Positions 54,846 through 63,939 of a stretch of 64,000 nt of DNA are shown here, piece by piece. The notes beneath the pieces are model-generated. The model saw only the letters and a program-made list of their open reading frames with translations. It searched no databases and had not been told where the DNA came from. How positions within the stretch are numbered: position 1 is the first letter of the stretch; the number at the start of each line of letters is the position of its first letter. Source of the DNA: Prorocentrum cordatum (lineage: Eukaryota > Sar > Dinophyceae > Prorocentrales > Prorocentraceae). Location of the stretch: assembly GCA_963575745.1 (NCBI GenBank), contig CAUYUJ010020253.1:51001-115000 (forward strand). Reading direction: 5' to 3'. The position numbers were made by a program, and so were the translations under genes.

Positions 54846-55080
54846 CGGGAGAGAAGGAGGGGGGGAGGAGGAGAGGACGGGGTCCAGGTGGAAGGGCGGG
54901 TAGCCAGCACGTGGCCCGCGGGCGCCACAAGGGCGAGGGGGCGCAGGTAAAGGGGGGGAGAGGGACACGCGGTCACCAGCCGGGTGTCAGGTGGGGGCGT
55001 GGATCGGGGACGGGGGCGCAGGTAGTGGGAGTGGCTGGCAGGTTAGGCAGCGGCGCTGTGGGGCAGGTGTGGTAGGGCCG
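54846..55080. other. Purine-rich GC spacer
   Basis: GGGGGAGG-rich DNA and GGGCGCAGGTA words; no gene. Confidence 0.4.
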
Positions 55081-55087
55081 ACGACAG

Positions 55088-55895
55088 TCAGCGCCGCGGG
55101 CGCTTTCCAGTCCAGGCGTCGTGGTACCCGGAACTGCGGGCCTGGTCAACGTCGCGTCCGTCACCCTTAGCGACCTCCCTTTTCCTCTGCACCTCCTGAT
55201 AGAGCTCCTGCTCCCGCTCCCAGTCCACGTAGACACCTGCGCTGCTGGGCCATCGGTCCACGCGGTAGCTGTTGGCGTTCATGACATCCATGAATTTGTC
55301 GATGATCCACTACTGCAAGCGGCGCGGGTCAAAGGGCGCTTAGTCTTTGGATTTGCCCTTGCCCTGCTCCTTGTACATGTGCCTGCACCACGAATGCCAG
55401 ACTACGTTAAAGTGGTACCCCCCTTCTGTCTGCTGTCTCGTTTGGGAGGCGCTGCCATCCAACGCGGAAGGCGGCGCGTGTCCGGCTGGCGTCGGCGTGG
55501 CTGCGGTCGTCCTTGTAGTGAGAGCTGCGCGATTCTGGCTGGCGCCAGGGTGCGCTACCTGAGCCCCAGCCAGCGTCGTGGGTCTGGTCCCAGTAGCGCT
55601 CCTTAGTTATGTCCCAGTCCTTGGCGTCATGTCTGCGCCGCGGTGCCCCCGACGCGCTCAGGTTGCGGTCGCGGTCGCGGTCGCGGTCTCGCTCTCCTGC
55701 GGGTGGCCGGTCGCCCTCTCTGGACTCGCGCTTCGCCGTCGTCGCGCATCCCAAGCGACTGGTTCCCGCACCCAGCTGCGCGGGCGCTCTGGGAGGTGCG
55801 CAAAGAGAAGGGTGAGCGCAGGTCGCGGGCCCTCGGGGCCCCTGGAGCGGCCCCGCACGCGCAGGTTCCGATCGTCGGCCACGGCCTCGGGACAC
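55088..55895 (-). CDS. C-terminal charged segment of the helicase gene
   Basis: The minus-strand frame at 55407-55895 contains alternating Arg-Asp (ERDRDRDRDRN) then DAKDWDITKERYWDQTHDAG, and the frame at 55088-55291 reads YVDWEREQELYQEVQRKREV. RD-rich tracts followed by charged helices are typical of RNA-associated proteins. The relation to the helicase is inferred from strand and order only. A frame change or intron lies between about 55300 and 55407. Confidence 0.4.
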
Positions 55896-56785
55896 AGGAT
55901 TGGCTCGGCGGGTGCGCGGGCAGCCCCCTGGTCGGCACTGCGGGGGTCGATCTCGGGGCTGGCGCGCCGCTCGCTCTGAGGACTCGCCTTGGCTTGGTGC
56001 TCTTCATCTGCGCCCGAGTCAGGGGGCGAGGAGACGGGGTGGACCTCGCTCAGGGCCCCGGCGAGGCGCAGCTTCTCCTCTTTAGCCTGGTCTTCGCTGC
56101 CCCAGTCAGGGTCCTCCTCCTTAGGGGGCATGAGGGGTGCAGGTTCGTAGGTGGGGCCCTGCGTGCTGGATTGCTGCGGGTAGGGCTCAGGCTGGGGCCT
56201 GTCCTGCATGTGTCCTGCGGACGCCGCTTTGTCTCCCATGGTGTCGACGCCTCTCGAGGGGTTGTCGAGGACCGCTGCTGCTTGCTTTCTGCGCACCTTG
56301 CCTCGGGCACTCTCAAGGAAGGTAGCTGCGCGGAGCGCTGCGTCTCCACGGAGGACGCATACGCGTAGCGCCCCGTCGCCGACGCCACGCACTTCCAGCC
56401 ACTCGCCGCCGATCTGGACGAGCAACGCCCGCGCGTCCTGCTCGCGGGCCACGACGCGGAGGACGGGGCCGAAGACGGCTCCGTCCAGGGGCTGCGTTGC
56501 GAGGGGCTCGGTGCAGTCCGCAGCGCTGAACCACCTGGCGCGGGAAAGGGAGTCACCCCTGATGACCGCCCAGTCGCCGCACTGGATGCATTGGTTGTCC
56601 GTGGCAGCTGGGCACAGGGACCAAGATGCGCGTGTCCGGGAACTGCCCCTGCTGCACTTCGTGGCTGTCGTGTTCTGCACACTGCCCGAGGGGTTCAAGT
56701 CTCGGGCCGACGGCTGGCGGCGCCCCGCCGGACTTGGTGGCCGTGGGTCGCGAGGCCAGCCGGGCTGGGGTCGGCTCGTCGCCAC
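55658..56785 (-). CDS. 375-codon segment of the helicase gene region
   Basis: Contains NQCIQCGDWAVIRGDSL with CxxC, a compact region (LLVQIGGEWLEVRGVGDGAL), then an acidic/Pro-rich linker (MPPKEEDPDWGSEDQAKEEK). It overlaps the 55407-55895 frame at its end in another phase. The start Met is uncertain because the preceding sequence is GC-rich with no clear splice signal. No catalytic domain recognised. Confidence 0.45.
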   Translation of the reverse strand: MATSRPQPGWPRDPRPPSPAGRRQPSARDLNPSGSVQNTTATKCSRGSSRTRASWSLCPAATDNQCIQCGDWAVIRGDSLSRARWFSAADCTEPLATQPLDGAVFGPVLRVVAREQDARALLVQIGGEWLEVRGVGDGALRVCVLRGDAALRAATFLESARGKVRRKQAAAVLDNPSRGVDTMGDKAASAGHMQDRPQPEPYPQQSSTQGPTYEPAPLMPPKEEDPDWGSEDQAKEEKLRLAGALSEVHPVSSPPDSGADEEHQAKASPQSERRASPEIDPRSADQGAARAPAEPILCPEAVADDRNLRVRGRSRGPEGPRPALTLLFAHLPERPRSWVREPVAWDARRRRSASPERATGHPQESETATATATAT

Positions 56786-57080
56786 GCGGTGTGGGTGGAA
56801 GTGAAAACGTAATGGGTGAATCGCCTCCGTTAGTGGGCGGTTTGGTGGGCGTTGGGCAGGGGCTGGTTGACTGGACTGGTGTCGCGCGCCTTCCTTGGTG
56901 GGCCTTGCTGACTGGACTGGGCTGGGCGTCTGCTCGGGGCGCGCGCCCGCCCGTGGGTTGGTGCGCTGTTGAGCCCCGCTGGCTGTTGCGCTTCCAATGG
57001 GTGGCTGGGCGGAGGCAGCTGCGTCGGGATCCCGGAAGGGGGGTGGCGGTGCGGAGGCGTGGCGGTCGTAGTAGCTGCGC

Positions 57081-57706
57081 TCAGCCTCGCCCCAGGCGGC
57101 TGCGCGTCGCCGCGTCTCCTCTGGGCCGGGGCGCGCTGCGCCCTCTGCCGTTGAGGCGGGGGTATACGTCAGGGCCGTATTTTCTGAGTACCTCGCTCAC
57201 GGCCGATGGAGACATGTCCCATTGGTGGATAAGGCATTCCTTGCAGTGCCAGCCCGCGCGCCAGCGCGCGGCCAGGAACATCTCCCTCATCAGCTGCGTG
57301 GGGGGGGGGGGGGGGCGTGGACCAGGTTGAAGCCGTCGCGGAGTCCTTCTGGATCCGCAGCGTGCCCGCACATGCCCGGGCAGGCCTGTCCCGGCCCCCA
57401 CCTGTGTCCCTCCGTGCCCGAGGGGCATCCGTCACATCTCCAGATGCCGACATTCCCCTTTTAGAATTGGCTGATCAGGCGGTCGTCGTTCGTGATGCTG
57501 GCTGTGAGGGTGGTTCCCACATTGAGGGGGTTCAGGTCGCCTTCCAGTGGGACCAATAGCTGGTCCGGGGGCGCCAGGGCCGCGGGCATGGGCGTCGGAC
57601 ACAGCCCTGGAAGGGCACACGTTGCGCGGACAGGCATGTCGTCGGGGCGGTCGTTGATCCAGCTCTTGAGGTCCCCGTCGTCTGGAATGGGCTGCCGCTC
57701 GGCCAT
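57081..57706 (-). CDS. Zinc-ribbon-like region of the helicase gene, frame-broken at a G run
   Basis: The frame at 57461-57706 (AERQPIPDDGDLKSWINDRP) runs to a TAA at 57461-57463. The same frame then continues with IWRCDGCPSGTEGHRWG and QACPGMCGHAADPEGL, a four-Cys cluster. After the 16-base G run (57300-57315) the frame at 57081-57428 gives ARWRAGWHCKECLIHQWDMS, a second CxxC cluster. Two such clusters on one strand suggest nucleic-acid-binding zinc modules. The homopolymer is a likely slip point for assembly error or mutation. Confidence 0.45.
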
Positions 57707-57872
57707 TGCCTTCGTAGCCCAGCAGCATATGCAAAGCCAGGTCAGGTCCTTCCCCTGGTAGTATTCCGTCAGCCTGTTGCTGCTGATGGCTTGGTGGATT
57801 CGTTTGCTGACGCATGCGCCTTCATCGTGCTTGAAAGGGCCGCGCGGGCATCATTGACAGTAGAAGTCGGCC

Positions 57873-58133
57873 TTATTCTGGTCCTTCCTCCATCTGGTGT
57901 CTCGGCCGTCTAACCATGGGGGCCTTAGTGTCACTCCAGGGCGCGGCCCAAGTGGGGCCGGCGCGTCCAGGCGCAGGCGCGCGCAGGAGTACCCCCCCAC
58001 CTATCCAGGTGACGCCGCTTGCCTGTTTGGTCGGGTCGTGGGCGAGGCCGATGTCGGATCCGATCACGTCGACGCAGAGCGCGCATACGGCGCACTCGCG
58101 TACTTCCAAGGCTGACAGGTTGGCTGTGGACAC
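57873..58133 (-). CDS. Short segment, helicase gene region
   Basis: An 86-codon minus-strand frame starting SALEVRECAVCALCVDVIGS, with a further CxxC pair. It lies between the helicase C-terminal frame and the zinc region; splice sites were not determined. Confidence 0.3.
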   Translation of the reverse strand: MSTANLSALEVRECAVCALCVDVIGSDIGLAHDPTKQASGVTWIGGGVLLRAPAPGRAGPTWAAPWSDTKAPMVRRPRHQMEEGPE

Positions 58134-58139
58134 GATGCC

Positions 58140-59531
58140 CTAGACGACTGCGAGGGTGGCCTGGAGCGGGAATTTCCTAACCACTAGGCCCTCCCAGGTC
58201 GCGGGGCAGTTCGCCCCCCTGGCCAGGGGGCGGTGGTGGGTGACCGCGACTAAGCCGGACACCGCTGTGATCAGGAGCTCCAGCGCAGAGCGCAGCTGCT
58301 TGAAGTGCTTCCCCTGGAGCCCGAACAACACGCCCAGCTGGTCACGGGCAGTCCTGTCGCGCGGGCGGCGCGGCACGCACAAGCCAAGGATGGACTCGAG
58401 CACGTCCCCGATGCCCTCGGCGCCCCCGCACGGGCACAGACAGGCACGTGGTTCGCGCTGTATGAGCAGGGACAGGGCAAGGAGGATCCTGGCCTGGATG
58501 CCATCCAGGGTCGCGCTGGTGCTGTCCCGTAGGCCGTTGACAACAGCAGCTGGGCTGTCTTTTGGACTCATGTTGCAGACAGCGTGGAACACGGCCGTTG
58601 TGGGTGGCCCCTTGTGCTTCTGGCACTTGCAGGTAGATGGGTGCCAGAATTTGGGTCTGCGCCTGGGGGCGTCGGTGGGGATACGTGTCTCCTTGATATG
58701 CCACGCTGCTGGCATGTTCGGTCGGTTCCTTCGGGGTGGGATCAGGTTGGGGTCGAGTGCGCGCGCGTTGTCTTTGCCGGCGACTCCGAGTCCTATCGCC
58801 CGTGCGACGGTCGCGAAGACCGCAGCGTAGACCAGGTTGCCGGCGCCCAGTCCTACCAGCGCTGAGCAGTAGAAGAGATGCCCGTTCATGCTCCATCCCC
58901 TTCTGTCCTGAAGGCTGGGATCAGCAGGCTGGCCCGCGACGCCGCACTGGCGCGGGCGCAGCCCGAGGCACCGTGGCAGGCGAAGACCAGGCGCCGCGCA
59001 GCCCAGTAGCCTGGTCGTTGCCACGTTGACGTCGCCCTCCAGGCCCTTCCAGCTGCGGTCGGCAGGGAGCGGTAGATCGGCGCGTGCTGCGAAGCCGGCC
59101 TGCTGAGCCTGCCGCGCCTTGATTACTTCCTTCTCCTTCCGTCTGCGCTCAGCCTCCGCCGCGAGCCTGGCCTTTTCATCAGGGTTGGTTGATTCGGGCA
59201 TTTCGTCCATGAGAACCTCTGGGTCGGCCTTGGTCTGACTTAGGCTTTCGTCTCGATGCATGTGGAATTTGGAGGCAAGGTCCGCCCTCCGGGCCCAGGT
59301 GCTCAGGTGATGGGGCGCAGCGCCTGCGGCGGTGCGGAACATCCTCGCGTCGGCCGTCATAATGAGGCTGCACTGCAGACGCGTCAGCCCCACGTTGAAG
59401 CGGTGCCGGTCGTCGACGCGGCCACAGTTTAGCATGGAGTTGGCCCGAGTGGTCATGCGGATGACGAGGGGGGCTTCTTGCCCCTGCGCGGCGTCGATGG
59501 TGGTGACACGGATCGCCTCGCTCTCTAGGTG
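58140..59531 (-). CDS. UPF1-like SF1 helicase, motifs V and VI and C-terminal extension
   Basis: Reading the minus strand from about 59530: RVTTIDAAQGQEAPLVI (motif V, about 59474-59505) then RHRFNVGLTRLQCSLIMTAD (motif VI, about 59377-59395 for VGLTRL). These are the hallmark ends of the RecA2 domain in UPF1-type superfamily 1 helicases. Then come a Lys/Glu helix (EAERRRKEKEVIKARQAQQ), a hydrophobic segment (NLVYAAVFATVARAIGLG) that might be membrane-spanning, and Cys-rich STCKCQKHK. The motif VI Arg is kept (LTR). UPF1 relatives unwind RNA or RNA-DNA and act in mRNA surveillance; the exact role here is unknown. Confidence 0.65.
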   Translation of the reverse strand, partial: HLESEAIRVTTIDAAQGQEAPLVIRMTTRANSMLNCGRVDDRHRFNVGLTRLQCSLIMTADARMFRTAAGAAPHHLSTWARRADLASKFHMHRDESLSQTKADPEVLMDEMPESTNPDEKARLAAEAERRRKEKEVIKARQAQQAGFAARADLPLPADRSWKGLEGDVNVATTRLLGCAAPGLRLPRCLGLRPRQCGVAGQPADPSLQDRRGWSMNGHLFYCSALVGLGAGNLVYAAVFATVARAIGLGVAGKDNARALDPNLIPPRRNRPNMPAAWHIKETRIPTDAPRRRPKFWHPSTCKCQKHKGPPTTAVFHAVCNMSPKDSPAAVVNGLRDSTSATLDGIQARILLALSLLIQREPRACLCPCGGAEGIGDVLESILGLCVPRRPRDRTARDQLGVLFGLQGKHFKQLRSALELLITAVSGLVAVTHHRPLARGANCPATWEGLVVRKFPLQATLAVV

Positions 59532-60508
59532 TCTGGGAAGAGCTCTGCGATCCCGCTGAAGCGCTCACTCAGGCAGTTTGCCGGCGTGGCGCGATTGATC
59601 CACACCCCTCCCGTAGGTCCCCTGGTGGCGCGAGAAGAGGCGGAGCTGCCCCGTCCTTGTCGTCGCAGGGAGCTCGGACCATTGGTCCTGTCGGCGCCGC
59701 CCCCTTGCGCCGCCCGCGAGCAACGTCTGACGTCGTGGAGCGAGCGCGGGCTGCCAGCAAGCACGGGGGTCAGCTGGAGCTTGTAGGGCGACAGGATGAG
59801 GATGGTGCTCTTGGTCCGTCTTACCGATGGTTCGAGGGCGCTCACCAGTGCCACCACCGCGCGCGCTTCGTGGATGTTCGCGCAACCGCCCTGGAACATG
59901 GAACGCACCTCTTGCGAGGGGATGCGGGCGAGCATGAAGCGATGCCGGTCGTGGCCGGAGACGCTGCCCCCTTTCGGGGCCACGCAACCTGCCTTACTCC
60001 TGAATCCGCCTGCGGTGTCGATCAGGGAGTCTTCTGGCTCGTTGCTGGCGTCCTCACTCTTCGCTGCTTCGTACTCCTGGTCGGACAGCGGTCGCGCGAG
60101 CGGCCACTCCAGTCCTTCGGCACATGGCCGCTGCTGCAAGGGGTCCAGGATGGCGGAGATCAGTCGGCCCCCATAGAACGTGAGCGATGGCCACGCGAGC
60201 AGGGATGGCTGGATCCGATAGCACTCCTCCAGCGTGACGTTGCACTCGGGGATGTCCCCTATGGCTGCTGCGTACTTGGCGAGGATGGAGACACCTAGCC
60301 CCCACTGGAGGGCCTGCTGGGATCTGACCGTTGGGCACAGCTGACGCTCGCTGCACACGCACACACACACACATCCGCATCGCCAACGCGAGACAAACCT
60401 GATGGGGCCGTTGTGAAGATATTGCGGGTGTGTCGCCTGGAGGCTGGCGGACCTGTCCCAATCGGCCTCGAGGAGAGCCCAGTGTTCGAGGCCGTAAACG
60501 ATTTCCAA
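59525..60508 (-). CDS. UPF1-like SF1 helicase, motifs III-IV region
   Basis: 327 codons: RQLCPTVRSQQALQWGLGVS (motif III, family form QLPPTV, about 60319-60343), ECYRIQPSLLAWPSLTFYGG (motif IV region with FYGGRL at 60161-60178), a linker, then RTKSTILILSPYKLQLTP, the strand before motif V. The frame then drifts into GC-rich sequence; motif V resumes in another phase near 59531, so an intron or frameshift of about 100-200 bp lies at about 59560-59760. A CA repeat at 60353-60373 interrupts the sequence just before motif III (CVCVCVCSERQ). Walker A and DE-x-x motifs were not found upstream. Confidence 0.65.
   Translation of the reverse strand: MEIVYGLEHWALLEADWDRSASLQATHPQYLHNGPIRFVSRWRCGCVCVCVCSERQLCPTVRSQQALQWGLGVSILAKYAAAIGDIPECNVTLEECYRIQPSLLAWPSLTFYGGRLISAILDPLQQRPCAEGLEWPLARPLSDQEYEAAKSEDASNEPEDSLIDTAGGFRSKAGCVAPKGGSVSGHDRHRFMLARIPSQEVRSMFQGGCANIHEARAVVALVSALEPSVRRTKSTILILSPYKLQLTPVLAGSPRSLHDVRRCSRAAQGGGADRTNGPSSLRRQGRGSSASSRATRGPTGGVWINRATPANCLSERFSGIAELFPDT
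60353..60373. repeat. (CA)n dinucleotide inside the helicase coding region
   Basis: About ten CA units immediately upstream (in sense) of helicase motif III. In the long frame it reads CVCVCVC, where the family has a Gly-Asp before RQLPP. Confidence 0.9.
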
Positions 60509-61089
60509 TATAGCATGTACGCACTGCGCACATATTGTGCTGGCGCCTCATCATAGCATGGCCCATTAGCATGCAAAAACTGAAATGCCCAACTCGCTTG
60601 TCTAAGGCGTCGCGTGAATTCGGTTTGGGGATGCAGTCCAGTCCAGAGAACCCAAAAGTACACGGCTTGAACTCGGCATTGTTTGTTCTACTACCCAACT
60701 CGAACGACAATGGTTTCCCAAATCGCGGCAATGATGTTCAATCAGTTCGGGGAAGCCTCCTTGCGTTGATAAGTGCATCGGGTACCTCACTGGGCCACTG
60801 TTTGTGTGATGACGTACGTCTTGTCTGGGAAATTGGGACGTTGCGTCGCGAGTTCGGTGTCGACGGCGTCCAGCAGCAGTAACATCACAGTGAGGGCACC
60901 CCTGAGAAATTCCAGCGAAATGGGCATGTTCTGGGAAGATGTGCTGGCTCTTGATTTAGAAAAGAAGTTCCGCACCCTGCAGGCGGCCGCGATCATATCA
61001 AGCGTTGCCGCGGGCATGCCAAGGTAGCAGAAAGCAAACACTAGCCCCACCCTTTGTTTTCTGCCGACCGATCTACTGCAGCCAACCAA
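60509..61089 (-). CDS. Possible upstream helicase exons
   Basis: The minus-strand frame at 60787-61089 has DMIAAACRVRNFFSKSRAST and ALTVMLLLLDAVDTELATQR. The latter resembles a beta strand and loop but not a clear Walker motif. Between 60509 and 60786 no frame is convincing. If this is the helicase gene, Walker A should lie here or to the right; its absence suggests a degenerate or truncated copy. Confidence 0.3.
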
Positions 61090-61682
61090 GGGTCATAGTA
61101 ATTCCCCATTGTGCGACCCACGAGAAGCATCTGTGAGAGCGAGTGGCAAGAATAATGCGTTATCTGATACCCAATTTCGTCTGAATCCGCATTATGATTC
61201 ACGGAGCACTTACAGCACCAGGCCCGTTTCGACATGATGCAAGATGATGTTTGCGAGTGTCTTGCATCCACCCGCGAATAATGATATTGGTATATGGATG
61301 CCTGGTTGTGACGCGCCGCCGAATTACGGACACGCAGGTAAAGACTACAATGATTGTCGCCACTGCTCTTGTGCATTCTTTTTGCCGACAAGCGTCGCAC
61401 ATACCTTATGATATCTCCATGACCCCAGCGTTTGACCATGGTGCGTGTCACAGGGTCGGGCGGTAAATCGTCGGTGACTGCGGCTTGTTGTGGCAGGAGA
61501 TCTTTCACAGCTCGCATGACCTCTTCCACGGTAATTTTCCCTGCGCCCATGCACAAATAGCTTGTGTCCGCCTCCATGCTTCGTAGGTATGCATCAATAT
61601 GACAAAATCTGCAATGTTCCTTTGGACGGTACTCCGTCATTGTTTTTGCAAGCTCTTCTGCATCAACGAGATGACCTCTCAA
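61041..61682 (-). CDS. Coding segment, N-terminal side of the helicase gene
   Basis: The first half of this 213-codon frame is convincing (RGHLVDAEELAKTMTEYRPK, CRFCHIDAYLRSMEADTSYL, ITVEEVMRAVKDLLPQQAAV, VKRWGHGDIIRYVRRLSAKR) with HCRFCH as a possible metal site. The second half (HNQASIYQYHYSRVDARHSQ) is of different composition and may be intron read-through. No family recognised for the first half. Confidence 0.4.
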   Translation of the reverse strand: MRGHLVDAEELAKTMTEYRPKEHCRFCHIDAYLRSMEADTSYLCMGAGKITVEEVMRAVKDLLPQQAAVTDDLPPDPVTRTMVKRWGHGDIIRYVRRLSAKRMHKSSGDNHCSLYLRVRNSAARHNQASIYQYHYSRVDARHSQTSSCIMSKRAWCCKCSVNHNADSDEIGYQITHYSCHSLSQMLLVGRTMGNYYDPWLAAVDRSAENKGWG

Positions 61683-62160
61683 TTCTGGTAGTCTGCAATG
61701 TGTCGAAACTGGCTTCTTCCGTTCAAATCATATGGAGGTCCACCCGTCCCTGTCCACAGCGTTGTCCAGCCAGAGTGTTCTATCAGCTCGGGCCGACAGT
61801 CGTAGATGTGTTGCGTGTTGTTTTCTGCATGCTGAGCACCCCGTTGATTTCTCTCGTGGCTCAAGTGCCCTGTGAAGTGTAAATGTCCTTGCAGACGTTC
61901 ATTGCCTGCATGGCTGTACGGGGCACTTCGGTATTGTGAAACTGGCCGCTTCTAGCATGCATTTCGCCACAACCCTCGCGCCAGTGTCTCAAGGTCGGCA
62001 TGTCCAGCTCCCCGCTGCCACGTATAGACGTAGTCCGAGGCATACGTGTGCGCAGTTTTTGATGTGTCTTAGCTCTGCCAGATTCAATCGATGCGGACGC
62101 CTGTGGTGTTCTGGCTTTGGTGTGTCAATGCCAAGGTTGACGATGAAAACGACATGGTGA
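61679..62160 (-). CDS. Further coding-like segments upstream
   Basis: Minus-strand frames at 61861-62043 (PTLRHWREGCGEMHARSGQF, TAMQAMNVCKDIYTSQGT) and at 61989-62160 (HHVVFIVNLGIDTPKPEHHR) look like natural protein in alternating phases. They could be exons of the gene at 61041-61682. Splice junctions could not be fixed by eye. Confidence 0.3.
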
Positions 62161-63065
62161 GATTGTAAAGCTTTCCACCAGCCGCTCCAAGCACTCTTGA
62201 CCGGAGGCAGCTGGCCCTGCACCATGATTTTTTTTTGGGGGGGCTTCTTGTCTGCGCCCTGGCGCCAATGTGTCCATCGGCAAGGAACAAGCCAATCATC
62301 AGGTAAAACGAGAACGCAGCAAGAAAACGCTGTGTGGGGCGGGGTACAGCGTGTACTGAGCAACCCTACATGAAACACGCACTCGCAGTGCTTCAGGCTG
62401 ACACTTTGTACTCCGGTCCTTGCAGCAAGAGCAGGTCACCATGGTCTGCTAAGCTGTGGCCACGCCTCCGCTGCGGGGAGCGTCTGGAACCTCATCGGGC
62501 AAGAGCGCGAAGTGCCGCTTCCGTGGCTACGTGGCTCGCTGGGCGGGGCGTCGAAGGCAGCGCGCAGGACGCACGGGAGAGCGAGGGCCCTGCACCATGC
62601 ATAAGCCATTTGTTCACCACGGTCTGGCTCCCACAAATTGGCTCTCGCTGCGCGGGCTCAAGAGCTTCGTGCGCGATCCTGATCCAACCTGTCCTACTCT
62701 TACTCGCTCCCTCCCTCCCTTCCTCCGCACGTCGCTCACAATCACTCCTTGTCACACCCTCTCCTCTCATCCTCCTTCTACCTCCCCCAGATCATCCTAT
62801 TACGATTGTTGTTCCTCTCACTCATCATATCCCTCCTCTGGCGTGTTTCCCTCATCCTCTGCGTCCTTTTCTTACACTTGCCTCTCATCCTCGTCCTCAT
62901 CCATTCTCCACCCCACCCTCCAGTGCAAAAAGGACGAACCTGCAAGAACTTCCGGATGAAGGACCGTTGCCGACAAGCTCTGGTTCGCCGAAGGCGCTGC
63001 GAACGAATTGGTCCGGTCGGCTGAAAGTTCCGATATGTAGTACCCGCAGTTGCGGACAAGAGTGA
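62161..63065. other. No recognised gene
   Basis: Mixed GC-rich DNA, a T/G run at 62228-62241 and a C/T-rich stretch at 62690-62920. Frames of 66-243 codons exist but show no domain. Confidence 0.4.
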
Positions 63066-63268
63066 AGGCCGGGCGCGGGGAAGGTCACGGCTGGGTCGCG
63101 GGCGTATCGCGGGCGGGTCGTCGGTTGGTTGCGGCTGGGTCGCAGGTGGGTCGTGGGTGGGTCGCGGTTGGGTCGCGGGGCGGGTCTCGGGGTTGGGTCG
63201 CGGGTGGGTCGCGGGCGGGTCGCGGGCGAGGACGACGACAACAACAACAACAACAACAACAACAATCA
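63066..63268. repeat. GGGTCGCGG-type array, then (CAA)n
   Basis: About 165 bp of GGGTCGCGGGCGGGTCG-like words of 9-10 bp, then ACAACAACAA to about 63266. Confidence 0.92.
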
Positions 63269-63670
63269 TTTAAGACTGGGGACACTCCGTTCTCACCAGT
63301 GCCAGGGTTTTCATAGGAGGCGGGCAATACCCCCACTTTGTGGGGGGGCCGGTTCAAGCTCTACCAAATTTCCAAACGACTCTTCGCCACCACCCACACC
63401 CAGCTTCCCGCCCTATGACGTTCGGACACTTCACTTCGTGGCATGCGGACGACCGTGGCTACTATTCAGGGCCCCGCGGCCGACGACGACGGCGTGCGCG
63501 CGCGAAGAAAAAACGAATGTGTCCCGCATGGTATTATTTGACAGGGATGATGGCCCTGGCAGCGCGCAACCGTTGTTGCAGAAGTTCGAAGCACGTGAAA
63601 AAGTTGCTCGCAAGAGCCCGTTTGACAGAAATGTTGAAAAAATATTGGGTTTCCTCAGAAATCCGCAAGA

Positions 63671-63782
63671 GCGCGCAAGATGAATGTTTGAAACTTTTTT
63701 TGAAAAACCATTGGGTTTTTCATGTTTTTATGTTAAAATCGCTACGAAAACTAAGGTTTTGGAAGGATTTCATCTTGCGCGC
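63671..63782. repeat. Nested inverted repeats (14-bp outer, 9-bp inner)
   Basis: Outer arms GCGCGCAAGATGAA (63671-63684) and its exact complement at 63769-63782. Inner hairpin TGAAAAACC-ATTG-GGTTTTTCA (63701-63722). Both are perfect. Confidence 0.85.
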
Positions 63783-63922
63783 GCGAGTGTGCACTTCGTG
63801 TCATTTTTTGCAAAGGATTCTTGAAGTTTGGTTATGTTAGAACAAGACATGTCATTTTATAGTGTTTTTTGACAGGGAAAGCGGGCGTCAACAAAACAAC
63901 CGGATCTGGATGACATCGTTTT

Positions 63923-63939
63923 ACCTGAGACTTCCTCAC
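63923..63939 (+). repeat. Fragment of the 159-bp satellite
   Basis: CCTGAGACTTCCTCAC is identical to the satellite word following GCTCCCG at 43050 and elsewhere, 18 kb from the array. Confidence 0.6.

Noticed and set aside
53912-54976. 354-codon minus-strand Pro-rich frame
   Set aside because: Spans the 54603-54845 minisatellite and GC-rich spacer; no motif, and shadow frames are just as long.
58140-60508. Helitron Rep/Pif1-type helicase
   Set aside because: Motifs V and VI (TIDAAQGQE, VGLTRL) and FYGGRL fit UPF1-like helicases; no Rep HUH motif seen.
63340-63840. 166-codon plus-strand basic frame at the right end
   Set aside because: Arg/Lys-rich and no recognisable domain; it crosses the inverted repeats, which are better read as structural DNA.
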